The notes under the pieces: generated by a model
Told to the model about the DNA's origin: nothing
The model's input: the letters and a program-made list of their open reading frames with translations, nothing else
Databases searched by the model: none
Shown: positions 8,084 through 16,083 of the stretch, piece after piece
How the letters are laid out: every line of letters starts with the position of its first letter
Position numbering within the stretch: the stretch's first letter is position 1
From: Fluviibacter phosphoraccumulans_A
GTDB lineage: Bacteria; Pseudomonadota; Gammaproteobacteria; Burkholderiales; Rhodocyclaceae
NCBI GenBank assembly: GCA_036287865.1
Contig: CP126743.1
Location: 496,001 to 560,000 of the forward strand
Direction of reading: 5' to 3'
Length of the DNA: 64,000 nt
Translations under genes and position numbers: made by a program

Positions 8084-8421
8084 GTGATGCGCGAGTTACT
8101 TGAACAAACCTCCGGAGCCTGTATGTTAGCTGGGTGGCTACGAGCTGGATCTGATGCGTTGTTACTATTTTGGCTGGATGAACGCCTTGTCGCTGGGGAT
8201 GAACTTCTGGCAGCAGCAGTTCTTAAAAGACGAATGATTTATTTTTTCATCGGGGAATAGGGCTTTATTACCCGAGCGCATGTTGCTTGATTTTTTATTT
8301 TTTCGGCGTAGATTTAAATTAGTGCATTCCGGTTTTCCGGAAATTACGACCACCAATACCAATAACAAGGCCGTTTCCGAATTGTTCGCCATCTTTATGG
8401 GCGATCTGGAGGAAATCGATC
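8084..8421. other. Gene-poor stretch with short decayed-looking frames
   Basis: No complete recognisable gene lies here. One frame from ATG 8087 to TAG 8260 is open for 57 residues, with a GGAG site before its internal ATG at 8120. A second frame, open from about 8237 to a stop at 8435, ends in a protein-like segment (HSGFPEITTT, then AVSELFAIFMGDLEEIDHVS) that overlaps the start of the next gene. The second looks like the tail of a lost gene. I cannot name either. Confidence 0.3.
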
Positions 8422-8664
8422 ATGTTAGCGATTAATGATTTTATTGGTTGCAGCAATTTGTACGAGTGCGAGGTAGAGGCGATTGCCGAGCATGAACATG
8501 TGCCCATGCCGGTTGCGGTGGTGATCGGTGAGCTGTTGCTATCGTCCCTTCAGGGTGTTTGCGAATTATACCGGATTGTGGTTGAGGATATTCAGCACGC
8601 AGTGGATCAAGGAGCCTTGCAGTCGGCCTTGAAGTTTGCTGAAACCTATCAGTTTGTTGCATAA
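8422..8664 (+). CDS. Conserved small acidic protein, unknown function
   Basis: An 80-residue, acidic, mostly helical protein (LYECEVEAIAEHEHVPMPVA, then LYRIVVEDIQHAVDQG). The ATG at 8422 has a near-perfect ribosome-binding site, GGAGGA at 8408-8413, eight bases upstream. It resembles short uncharacterised proteobacterial proteins with an EAIAEHEH-type motif, but this is from memory and no function follows. Its start overlaps the end of a remnant frame (stop at 8435). The next gene is the acyltransferase fragment at 8741. Confidence 0.6.
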   Translation: MLAINDFIGCSNLYECEVEAIAEHEHVPMPVAVVIGELLLSSLQGVCELYRIVVEDIQHAVDQGALQSALKFAETYQFVA

Positions 8665-8740
8665 AAGCACCCGTTGCCGCACTGATGGTTGACTGGATCG
8701 GGTAGGATGCAGGCCTAATGCCTGTCTGATTGCATGTTCC

Positions 8741-9001
8741 ATGTCTTTGCAAATAACGTCTCCCAAGAATCTGCCGAATGTTGATCGATCATTATTGATC
8801 GATGGTCTAAAGGCGCTTGCCGCGCAGACGATTGTTATTCATCACCTGGTGTCTTATGGACCAATGGCTGAGGCGACGGGTGTGGCTGCGCCCGGGTTGG
8901 TTTCCTGGTTTGGTTATTACGGGCGCTGGGCGGTTCAGGTGTTTCTGGTGCTGGCCGGCTATTTAACGGCACAGACATTGTGTGCGCGAGAGTCAGGTTT
9001 G
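8741..9001 (+). pseudogene. Acyltransferase-3 family membrane protein, N-terminal fragment
   Basis: The first 87 residues match the start of integral-membrane acyltransferases: RSLLIDGLKALAAQTIVIHH (the family's catalytic-type histidine follows the first membrane helix), then YYGRWAVQVFLVLAGYLTA. The frame is cut at 9001 by the left end of the insertion sequence and picks up about eight foreign codons before a stop. The remaining roughly 250 or more residues are not found after the insertion sequence, so the insertion was accompanied or followed by a deletion. Confidence 0.75.
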
Positions 9002-9765
9002 CGCTGTATTCAGATTGTTGGTTGATGAATTATTATATCATTTTTACCTAAATGCTAAGTGAGAGCGAAGATGGATAGCCAGTCCTTTCAAAAACTTGTG
9101 AACGAACTGGAAGGTCTGACACCAACGCAGCGCGAAGCGCTGATGACCCGAGTGAGAACGCTCGCGGATCACGACGATAGTCAGCGACTAATCGATGAGC
9201 GACTTGGTGGTCAGATTCATTGCCCTCACTGTGCAAATGATGCCATTGTGAAATTTGGTAAGCTGCGGGGGCAGCAACGCTAAAAAGAGATCCCCCGTTC
9301 ACCAAAAAAGCGGGGCGGTCCAGATAAGGACATGCCAGCAACAAAGAGGGTGCCTGTGCTGGTTGCAATGCAACGTGGCAGTCGCTTAACCCATGACTGT
9401 GTGTTGGATTCCGTCAATGCCTTTGCTTTGACGGCGGCATTACGTCCCGCATTGAGCAAAGATGCGGTACTCAGCAGCGATGGCAACCCTGGCTATGGTG
9501 TCGCCGCAAGAACTCTTGGTATTGAGTCTGGCTAGTTATCATGGCCCAGGTGGAACGGAATCTTGGCATGTACAGAACGTCAACGCCTATGACAGCCGCC
9601 TAAGAACCTGGATGGTGCGATTCAAAGGCGTCGCCACCAAGTATCTGCACAATTACCTCGGGTGGCGTCGATTCATTGATCGCTTTCGCGACAATGTCAC
9701 TGCACAGCAGTTCCTGTTTCATGCGCTACGAACTGAGTACGTCAACTTATAATCTGAATACAGCG
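9002..9765 (+). mobile_element. Defective IS1595-like insertion sequence, copy 1
   Basis: A 764-base element bounded by inverted repeats, CGCTGTATTCAGATT at 9002-9016 and its complement at 9751-9765, with weaker similarity further in. A copy of the same length lies at 53017-53780, every landmark offset by 44015 bases. It encodes a transposase broken into at least three pieces: a zinc-ribbon N-terminus with one CPHC pair, a middle piece (KRVPVLVAM, SSDGNPGYGVAARTLGI) and a C-terminal piece (HVQNVNAYDSRLRTWM, GVATKYLHNYLGW). Family knowledge places these in the IS1595 superfamily (ISSod11-like). No 8-base target duplication flanks this copy: bases before and after differ. Confidence 0.85.
9071..9760 (+). 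pseudogene. IS1595-type transposase, inactivated (copy 1)
   Basis: From ATG 9071 the frame gives the transposase N-terminus (SFQKLVNELEGLTPTQREAL) and the first zinc-ribbon cysteine pair (CPHCAND) and stops at 9283 after GQQR. In relatives the sequence continues with the second cysteine pair, a helix-turn-helix and the first catalytic Asp. About 100 residues are missing here, and coding resumes at KEIPRSPKKRGG near 9285. That piece stops at 9535. A frame change near 9535 leads to the C-terminal piece, ending at 9752. Loss of the DNA-binding domain and first catalytic Asp means the protein cannot transpose the element. Confidence 0.8.
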
Positions 9766-10142
9766 GGCTAGCCTGGGCTAACGGGCGTATTGCAGGAATT
9801 AGCGGTATTCTGGGGCATGTCGTTGAGCTGATCGTTCAGCAAAAACGAGAGCCTTTTGGTTGGAGAATTGCTTTCCTTATCGGGCTTGTCGGTGCACCTG
9901 TTGTCTGGACTATGTTTGCGGCATTGCCAGCGACTGAGCAACAGACGGGATTTATGGGTCTTGTCGTTGGTGGTGTTTTGGTGGGGCTCGGTACACGCTA
10001 TGCCAATGGTTGTACGAGTGGTCATGGCATTTGTGGGTTGTCCCGTTTCTCCTTGCGCTCACTTATTGCCGTTTGTAGCTTCATGGGGTCAGCGGTGGTA
10101 ACGGTCTATGTGCTACGTCACCTGTTGGGGGTGTCGGTATGA
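9766..10142 (+). pseudogene. YeeE/YedE family transporter, part A, 5'-truncated
   Basis: Inner-membrane protein of the YeeE/YedE (sulphur transport) family. The frame starts inside the protein right at the insertion-sequence border with WANGRIAGISGILG, which relatives have about 20-25 residues in. It continues through the cysteine motif NGCTSGHGICGLSRFS to a stop at 10142. The first ATG inside the remnant is 9912, too late for a functional protein. The start codon, promoter and first helix were removed at the insertion-sequence right end. Part B overlaps its stop in an ATGA tetranucleotide, the normal operon layout for split YeeE pairs. Confidence 0.75.
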
Positions 10143-10372
10143 GTCGTGCTATGCAATGGATGACCGCTGGGCTCGCCGGTTTGATATTAGGCTTAGGGCT
10201 GATTTTGTTGGGTATGGCAAATCCGGCCAAAGTCATTGGTTTTCTTGACGTTGCCGGGCCTGGTTTAGTACTTCTGGGTGCAGGCATTCCTGAAGGGGTG
10301 ATTTATGTCGCCAGTTTGCTGGCTGGGATGATACTCCATAGTCTGATTGAGAAACTGCGTCATAGTGCATAG
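10139..10372 (+). pseudogene. YeeE/YedE part B with in-frame internal deletion
   Basis: The 77-residue frame begins like YedE part B (LAGLILGLGLILLGMANPAKVIGFLDVAG) and ends like it (GLVLLGAGIPEGVIYVASLLAGMILHSL). Part B proteins are normally about 135-145 residues, and the middle, including two membrane helices and the segment before the conserved CPGP motif, is missing. The join is at about 10258-10263, where FLDVAG runs straight into PGLV. The reading frame is preserved, so an annotation tool will call it intact. I regard it as a deletion derivative, in keeping with the truncated part A. Confidence 0.6.
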
Positions 10373-10378
10373 TTTCGT

Positions 10379-10407
10379 TTGACGTGGGGGGCGTGCTTGG
10401 CTAGAAT
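10379..10407 (+). promoter_or_regulatory. sigma70-type promoter for grxD
   Basis: TTGACG (10379-10384), a 17-base spacer and TAGAAT (10402-10407), 43 bases before the grxD ATG. Spacing and both hexamers are close to consensus. Confidence 0.65.
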
Positions 10408-10449
10408 CGCAGCTCTTTAATCCCCCCCAACTGAACTTGGAGTCAGACT

Positions 10450-10782
10450 ATGAGCGACAACAATAATCCCGTCCTGGCCCTCATCGATGAACAGGTGAAA
10501 GGTCACTCGGTTGTCCTTTATATGAAGGGCACCCCACAGTTTCCACAGTGTGGTTTTTCCCAGCGAGCTTGCAAGTTGTTGCGTGAGTGTGGCGTCAGCA
10601 GTTTTTATAGCGTTAACGTGTTAGAAAACGCCGAAGTGCGCGAAGGCGTTAAAGTTTATGCGAATTGGCCAACGATTCCACAGCTGTACGTTAACGGCGA
10701 ATTTATCGGCGGCAGCGACATCATGATGGAAATGTATCAAGCGGGTGAACTGCAAGCGTTGCTTGACCCATATAAAAATTAA
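10450..10782 (+). CDS. grxD: Monothiol glutaredoxin Grx4 type
   Basis: Iron-sulphur cluster carrier of the monothiol glutaredoxin family. The 110-residue sequence contains VVLYMKGTPQFPQCGFSQRA with the CGFS active site near residue 37, plus NWPTIPQLYVNGEFIGGSDI, which holds the cis-proline and GG glutathione-binding motifs. Length is standard. It has its own promoter (10379-10407) and a terminator right after (10818-10848). GGAG at 10439-10442 serves as ribosome-binding site. Confidence 0.95.
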   Translation: MSDNNNPVLALIDEQVKGHSVVLYMKGTPQFPQCGFSQRACKLLRECGVSSFYSVNVLENAEVREGVKVYANWPTIPQLYVNGEFIGGSDIMMEMYQAGELQALLDPYKN

Positions 10783-10817
10783 GCACCTCTAGTATTTTTC
10801 TAGGAGTGCTCAGAAAC

Positions 10818-10848
10818 GCCGGCCTGCATTGAGCAGCCCGGCTTTTTT
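10818..10848. terminator. Terminator between convergent grxD and argH
   Basis: A 10-base stem with one mismatch (10818-10827 with 10833-10842) and a five-base loop, followed by seven T residues on the plus strand. An imperfect second hairpin lies just before it (10782-10810). Confidence 0.75.
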
Positions 10849-10851
10849 TAT

Positions 10852-12255
10852 TTAAGCCAGGCGTTTTTTAGCACGCTCTATGGCGGCTTTAACCTGAGTC
10901 GGGGCTGTGCCGCCAATATGATCACGCGCTGCCAGAGAACCACTGATCGTCAGCGCATGCACGACATCAGCCTCGATCAATGGTGAAAATGCCTGCAGAT
11001 CAACCAGTGTCAGGTCGGCAAGATCAACACCCTTTTGTTCAGCTGCCTTTACCGCCAGGCCAACCGCTTCGTGCGCCGCACGGAAGGGTAAGCCCTTACG
11101 AACCAGATAGTCTGCCAGGTCTGTTGCTGTAGCAAACCCTTGGAGTAGTGCAGCAGCCATTGGTTCCGGGCGAACGGTGATGCCGGGTACCAGATCGACA
11201 AAGATGCGCAGAGTATCGGTGAGGGTGTCTGCTGCATCGAACAGGGGTTCTTTATCTTCCTGGTTGTCTTTGTTGTAGGCCAGTGGTTGGCCTTTCATCA
11301 GAACCAGCAGTGTATTCAGATCCCCGATGACCCGGCCGGTCTTGCCCCGTGCCAGTTCTGGCACATCCGGGTTTTTCTTTTGCGGCATGATTGATGAACC
11401 GGTGCAGAAGCGATCTGCCAGCATCACAAAGCCGAAGCGTGGCGTCATCCAGAGCACCAGCTCTTCAGAAAAACGCGATAGATGGATCATTGCCAGCGAT
11501 GCAGCGGCACAGAACTCAATAGCGAAATCACGATCTGAAACAGCATCTAGCGAGTTTTCGCAGACAGCCTCAAACCCCAGTTGTTCAGCAACAAAGTGGC
11601 GATCGATGGGATAGGTTGTCCCGGCAAGGGCAGCGCTGCCCAACGACAAGCGGTTGACGCGGCGACGAAGATCGGTGAGACGCTCGGCGTCACGTGCCAG
11701 CATTTCTACATAGGCCATCAGGTGATGGCCGAAAGTAACGGGTTGGGCTACTTGCAAGTGTGTAAAGCCAGGCATGGGCGTATTCGCATGCTGCTCTGCC
11801 AGGGTCACTAAGGCCATTTGCAGTCGTTTGAACAGTTCGATCAGTGTGTCGATGCTGTCGCGCAACCAGAGGCGAATGTCCGTAGCGACCTGATCGTTAC
11901 GGGAGCGACCTGTGTGCGAACGTTTGCCGGCATCGCCGACCAGGCTGGTCAGGCGGTGTTCAATGTTGAGGTGCACATCTTCCAGATCCAGAGACCAGGT
12001 AAAAGCACCGCTTTCAATTTCGCCCAGAATCTGCGCCATGCCACGTTCGATATCCGCCAGATCCTGCGCGCTGATAATGTGCTGCTTGGCCAGCATGCGG
12101 GCGTGTGCCAAAGAGCCACGAATATCCTGCCGCCAGAGACGTTGATCAAAATCAACTGACGCCGTATATCGTTTGACAAGCTCCGACATGGGTTCGTCAA
12201 AGCGCCCGGCCCAGGTGTAAGGGGTCGAAGCGGAGGTCTTTTCGTTGGCGGACAT
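10852..12255 (-). CDS. argH: Argininosuccinate lyase
   Basis: Last enzyme of arginine synthesis, splitting argininosuccinate to arginine and fumarate. The protein shows the superfamily signatures HTGRSRNDQVATDIRLW, TPMPGFTHLQVAQPVTFGHH and the GSSIMPQKKNPD catalytic loop. With ATG 12255 the length is 467 residues, as usual, beginning MSANEKTSASTPYTWAGRFDE. A longer frame to 12450 runs antisense through the hemC start and has no family support. It is divergent from hemC. Confidence 0.96.
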   Translation of the reverse strand: MSANEKTSASTPYTWAGRFDEPMSELVKRYTASVDFDQRLWRQDIRGSLAHARMLAKQHIISAQDLADIERGMAQILGEIESGAFTWSLDLEDVHLNIEHRLTSLVGDAGKRSHTGRSRNDQVATDIRLWLRDSIDTLIELFKRLQMALVTLAEQHANTPMPGFTHLQVAQPVTFGHHLMAYVEMLARDAERLTDLRRRVNRLSLGSAALAGTTYPIDRHFVAEQLGFEAVCENSLDAVSDRDFAIEFCAAASLAMIHLSRFSEELVLWMTPRFGFVMLADRFCTGSSIMPQKKNPDVPELARGKTGRVIGDLNTLLVLMKGQPLAYNKDNQEDKEPLFDAADTLTDTLRIFVDLVPGITVRPEPMAAALLQGFATATDLADYLVRKGLPFRAAHEAVGLAVKAAEQKGVDLADLTLVDLQAFSPLIEADVVHALTISGSLAARDHIGGTAPTQVKAAIERAKKRLA

Positions 12256-12288
12256 GGCAGAAGAGAGTCTAGTGGCTACAAACCCCAC

Positions 12289-12294
12289 ATTATA
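12289..12294 (-). promoter_or_regulatory. -10 element upstream of argH
   Basis: A perfect TATAAT on the minus strand, 34 bases upstream of the argH ATG. No good -35 hexamer is visible at the right distance. Confidence 0.35.
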
Positions 12295-12363
12295 AGGGAG
12301 TCCGCGTGCTAGCATTACATTCATTGAGGGTAATCGTGCCCTTTGCTTTTGTGAAATCGTTTT

Positions 12364-13293
12364 ATGCCAGCCCCATTGATTATCGCCTCTAGAGAATCGC
12401 GCCTTGCCATGTGGCAGGCGGAGCATGTACAACGCCTTTTGCAGGCGCAAAACCCAACACGGGATGTGCAGATTCTGGGCATGACCACCCGCGGTGACCA
12501 GATTCTTAATCTTCCACTAGCGGCAATCGGTGGCAAGGGGCTTTTTATCAAAGAGCTCGAAGTTGCAATGGCTGAAGGACGCGCTGATCTGGCGGTTCAC
12601 TCGATGAAAGATGTGCCAATAGAAATGCCGGAAGGCTTTGTTTTGGCAGCGATTAGTGAACGCGAAGACCCCCGGGATGCCTTAGTCAGTCCAAAGTATG
12701 AATCCCTGTCGGCCTTGCCAGCGGGAGCCGTTGTTGGCACCTCAAGTCTACGCCGTGAGACGCAACTTCGTGCACGTTTTCCTCAACTAGTGATTAAGCC
12801 GCTACGCGGCAATCTGCATACGCGTCTACGCAAATTGGATGACGGTGAATTTGACGCCATTATCTTGGCAGTGGCAGGCCTGGTGCGCCTAGGCCTAGCA
12901 GATCGTATTCGCGCACGGATCGATTCGGCAGATATGCTGCCGGCACCAGGGCAAGGGGCTTTGGGTATAGAGATCTGTGAAGGCCAGCCAGAAATGCAAC
13001 GGATTGCTGATGGGCTTGCGGATGAAGCGACCGCGGCCTGTGTGCGTGCAGAACGCGCCTTTTCTCGTCGTTTGGGGGGGAGCTGCCATTTGCCGATCGC
13101 CGGTTTTGCTGTGACTGAGGACAATCAGCAGTTCTGGCTGCGCGGGTTGGTCGCTTCGGTCGATGGCACCAAGATTGTGACAGGTGAATGTCGTGGTGCT
13201 TGGTCGGAAGCAGAAGTCCTTGGGGTTGCCCTAGCGGAATCCTTGTTGGCGCAAGGAGCGGATGCGCTGATTTGCCAGATTAACGAAGGGTAA
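12364..13293 (+). CDS. hemC: Porphobilinogen deaminase (hydroxymethylbilane synthase)
   Basis: Assembles four porphobilinogen units into hydroxymethylbilane in tetrapyrrole synthesis. The 309-residue protein has IASRESRLAMWQAEHV at the start, the VHSMKDVP motif, GTSSLRR and RGNLHTRLRKL for cofactor and substrate binding. The GGSCHLPI motif has the cysteine that anchors the dipyrromethane cofactor. First gene of hemC-hemD-hemX-hemY, divergent from argH. Confidence 0.97.
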   Translation: MPAPLIIASRESRLAMWQAEHVQRLLQAQNPTRDVQILGMTTRGDQILNLPLAAIGGKGLFIKELEVAMAEGRADLAVHSMKDVPIEMPEGFVLAAISEREDPRDALVSPKYESLSALPAGAVVGTSSLRRETQLRARFPQLVIKPLRGNLHTRLRKLDDGEFDAIILAVAGLVRLGLADRIRARIDSADMLPAPGQGALGIEICEGQPEMQRIADGLADEATAACVRAERAFSRRLGGSCHLPIAGFAVTEDNQQFWLRGLVASVDGTKIVTGECRGAWSEAEVLGVALAESLLAQGADALICQINEG

Positions 13294-13295
13294 AG

Positions 13296-14078
13296 ATGCC
13301 GCAGCCGCTGACCGGTCCTCTAGTTGGGCAGCATATTCTGGTCACGCGACCGGCGGGTCAAGCCGCAACCCTGATGGCAGGCATCGAGCAATTAGGTGGG
13401 CGCGTCACGCATATTCCTTTTTTGGCAATCAAAACGGCTGCTGATCTGAGTGATCTCAAAAGCATTGCTGCACATTTAGAAACGTATCGGGCCTGTATTT
13501 TCGTTAGCGCGAATGCAGTACATTCGGGGTGGTCGATATTGACGGGCCATCAACCATGGCCAGAAGTTTTAGCGGCAGCTGTTGTTGGCCCCGGAACGGC
13601 GCGCGTGTTGCGCCAATTGGGTGTAAGCCAGGTGGTACAGCCAGAGGCACAGTTTGATAGCGAAGGGTTGCTGGCACTGCCATTTTTTTCACCCGAGCAG
13701 TGCGAGGGCCGTGCTTTCGCATTGATTCGGGGTGAGGGCGGCAGGGATTTACTTGCCAGGACATTGCGCGAACGAGGCGGTTGGGTTGATGAGGCGAGTG
13801 TCTATCAGCGTTCGTTAGATCCAAATGCTGTTATAAGTGCCTCGCGACCGATGGAGATCGATCAACCGTCAGTCATGGTCGTTACGAGTAGCGAATCATT
13901 GCAGCGATTCATGGGGGCGGCCCCTGATAGCTTGGCACAAGTGATGCGTCGACTCACTTTGGTCGTCCCCCACGCTCGCATTGCTCAAGGTGCAACAGAC
14001 CTCGGGTATGAAAACGTTGTCGTCTGTGAGGGTGGGGATGAAGGCATATTGAGATTTCTACAAACGTATAATGAATGA
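13296..14078 (+). CDS. hemD: Uroporphyrinogen-III synthase
   Basis: Closes hydroxymethylbilane to uroporphyrinogen III with inversion of ring D. The 260-residue protein shows the weakly conserved HemD pattern: ILVTRPAGQAATL at the start, FVSANAV near residue 68, a VVGPGTARVL segment and VVTSSESLQRF in the second domain. It starts two bases after the hemC stop, so the genes are coupled. HemD sequences diverge strongly, and the assignment rests partly on this context. Confidence 0.92.
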   Translation: MPQPLTGPLVGQHILVTRPAGQAATLMAGIEQLGGRVTHIPFLAIKTAADLSDLKSIAAHLETYRACIFVSANAVHSGWSILTGHQPWPEVLAAAVVGPGTARVLRQLGVSQVVQPEAQFDSEGLLALPFFSPEQCEGRAFALIRGEGGRDLLARTLRERGGWVDEASVYQRSLDPNAVISASRPMEIDQPSVMVVTSSESLQRFMGAAPDSLAQVMRRLTLVVPHARIAQGATDLGYENVVVCEGGDEGILRFLQTYNE

Positions 14079-14110
14079 TCGTTAACCGACGAGCCTGAAA
14101 TGGAAGCGCT

Positions 14111-15199
14111 ATGACTGATGCCCACGATACTGAGCACACAAAATCTGTCCCTAAGGAGCCGAATAAGAAAGGCGCTCCACGGAGCCGTCGCTGGATTGTT
14201 GTTGTCCTGGCATTGTTGGTTTTGGGTGTGGCGGGTCAGCAAGTCTGGACCCTAAGGCTTTGGGAAGGGTTGAACCGTGAGGAAACCGCGGTAGTCACCG
14301 TTGATAGCAGGTTAGCGATGCTGGAGTCGGCATTAGCCAATCAGCAACAGATGCGCTATGAAATTGAGGCGTTGCGTCAGACGCTTCAACAAGAGCGCCA
14401 TTTACTACAGTTGGATCGGATTGAAGAGCGGCTGGATACAGGGTGGCAGCTCTGGGTTGCCACCGGGGATAGCAAAGCGCTGGTGAATGCGCTTAAAGAA
14501 GGTCAAAGTACACTCGCGAGTGACCCGACTTCAGCGGCACAGGCCTTGCGCTTGGCCATGGGCCGGGATCAGGCGGAGATTCAGTCGCAACACATGACCG
14601 ATCTGCGTGAGAGCATCAAGCAGCTGGATGGGGTCATCGCCAGTATCAATCAATTACCTTTGGTACAGGATCGTCGTTTGCCACAAACCGAGCCGGTGCC
14701 TTTAGAGTCGTCAATGGGAGCTCCTGCTGACACACTCATGGAAAAGGCTCGACTAGTTGTTTCTGGACTGGCAGAAGAACTCTGGCAGTCTATTCGTGGG
14801 ATGGTGCGTATCCAGAGGCTAGATCGTGCTGAAGCAGCATTGATTGCTCCAGATCAACGTGTGTTTTTACAACAGGGCTTGCGCTTACTGCTGCTAGATG
14901 CGCGACATGCATTGGTTCAACGAAATACAGCAACTTACCAGCAGACGCTCAGTCAGGCCCGTGGCTGGATCGAGAAATATTATGACGCGAGTAATACGCT
15001 GGTAAAGACCGATCTATCGATACTGCAACGCCTGTCAGGATTGAATATTGAACCATCTGCGGTTAGCCTGGAGGCGACGCGTGCCGTTTTAGCGATGGCG
15101 CGTTCTGCAGCATCTGGTGAGCAATCGCCAGGCATCGATTCTCACGCGCTAGAAGCGACGTCTCAGAGCGAAACGAAAGCCAAAGGAGCGTCTGAATGA
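14111..15199 (+). CDS. hemX: HemX-like membrane protein (uroporphyrinogen-III C-methyltransferase family)
   Basis: A 362-residue inner-membrane protein with a short charged N-terminus, one membrane helix at about residues 27-45 (WIVVVLALLVLGVAGQQVW) and a long periplasmic, partly coiled-coil region rich in Gln and Glu. The C-terminal half has the HemX pattern (SIRGMVRIQRLD, LRLLLLDARHALVQRN). It has no methyltransferase catalytic domain despite the family name. It lies between hemD and hemY and overlaps hemY by four bases (ATGA at 15196-15199). Its role in haem synthesis is not settled. Confidence 0.9.
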   Translation: MTDAHDTEHTKSVPKEPNKKGAPRSRRWIVVVLALLVLGVAGQQVWTLRLWEGLNREETAVVTVDSRLAMLESALANQQQMRYEIEALRQTLQQERHLLQLDRIEERLDTGWQLWVATGDSKALVNALKEGQSTLASDPTSAAQALRLAMGRDQAEIQSQHMTDLRESIKQLDGVIASINQLPLVQDRRLPQTEPVPLESSMGAPADTLMEKARLVVSGLAEELWQSIRGMVRIQRLDRAEAALIAPDQRVFLQQGLRLLLLDARHALVQRNTATYQQTLSQARGWIEKYYDASNTLVKTDLSILQRLSGLNIEPSAVSLEATRAVLAMARSAASGEQSPGIDSHALEATSQSETKAKGASE

Positions 15200-16083
15200 A
15201 AAGATTGCTACTTTGGGGGTTGGCGCTTGGTACGCTGGCAGTGCTGATTGCTGACCTCATGCACCGCAATGATGGCTATGCCCTGATTGTTTTCTCGACA
15301 TGGCGCATCGAGATGTCGCTCAACTTTCTTGTGCTGATGTTCCTTGGCGCACTACTGATTGGTGCAGTGTTGCTGAAGGTGCTGCAAGGTACCCTGCGAT
15401 TGCCGGGGCGAATTGCCCGTTACCGGGCTTTGCGTCGGCAGCGCCAAGGGGAGCAGGCATTTCTATTGTCATTACGCCTGCTTTTAGAGGGGCATTTCGA
15501 GGCCTCGATCAAGGCTGCGGAGCGCGCGCGTAAAGCCGGCTTTGCCAGTGGTTATGCGGATTTTCTGGCGGCTCGGGCAGCGCAAGGGCTGGATGACCCG
15601 GATAGAGCGGCCGTCTGGCTTGGAAGAGTGGATGCTGATGATGGTGCGTTGGTAGCGGCACGTTTGCAGCAGGAAGCCGAGATGCTCGTTGCCCGTCGTC
15701 AGTATGAGGCGGCCCTGCAAGTGCTAACGCTGTCTCAACATGAGGTTAAGCCACCTAGAAGCACGGCAAATTTGCGTACCGAGCTTCGTGCTTTGCTAGG
15801 CACCGAGCGCTGGGAAGATGTGCTACTACAAGTACGTTCCTTGCGACCCAGAGATGGTTTGTCACAGGGTTTTCTGGTGAGCTGTCGTCGTCAGGCGCAT
15901 CTCGGTAATCTACGTCACTATCGGAGCGATCAGCAGCGCTTTGCAATGTATCTGGTGCAGATTCCGCACAATGAGTGCGATGAAGATCTGCTAGAAGCAG
16001 CCGATACCATGTTGAGCCGTATGGTGACCGACGAATGGACGGCCAAGGCGCGCGAATTCATTGACGCGCGGAAGCCGGCTTAA
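15196..16083 (+). CDS. hemY: HemY family protein, short at the C-terminus
   Basis: Inner-membrane protein with two N-terminal membrane segments (about residues 3-20 and 41-63) followed by helical TPR-like repeats, the HemY N-domain plan (LPGRIARYRALRRQRQGEQA). Relatives have about 390-400 residues. This one has 295, and the missing part is the last roughly 100 residues of the repeat region. The stop TAA shares bases with the hemF stop read on the other strand (16080-16083), so the truncation coincides with the end of hemF. Start ATG at 15196 overlaps the hemX stop. It may retain partial function; this is uncertain. Confidence 0.85.
   Translation: MKRLLLWGLALGTLAVLIADLMHRNDGYALIVFSTWRIEMSLNFLVLMFLGALLIGAVLLKVLQGTLRLPGRIARYRALRRQRQGEQAFLLSLRLLLEGHFEASIKAAERARKAGFASGYADFLAARAAQGLDDPDRAAVWLGRVDADDGALVAARLQQEAEMLVARRQYEAALQVLTLSQHEVKPPRSTANLRTELRALLGTERWEDVLLQVRSLRPRDGLSQGFLVSCRRQAHLGNLRHYRSDQQRFAMYLVQIPHNECDEDLLEAADTMLSRMVTDEWTAKAREFIDARKPA

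Noticed and set aside
9048..9368. Minus-strand 106-codon frame inside the insertion sequence (repeated at 53063-53383)
   Set aside because: It is antisense to the transposase remnants; the repeat only reflects the duplicated element.
12256..12450. N-terminal extension of argH
   Set aside because: The extra 65 residues are antisense to the hemC start and absent from the family. ATG 12255 gives the standard length.
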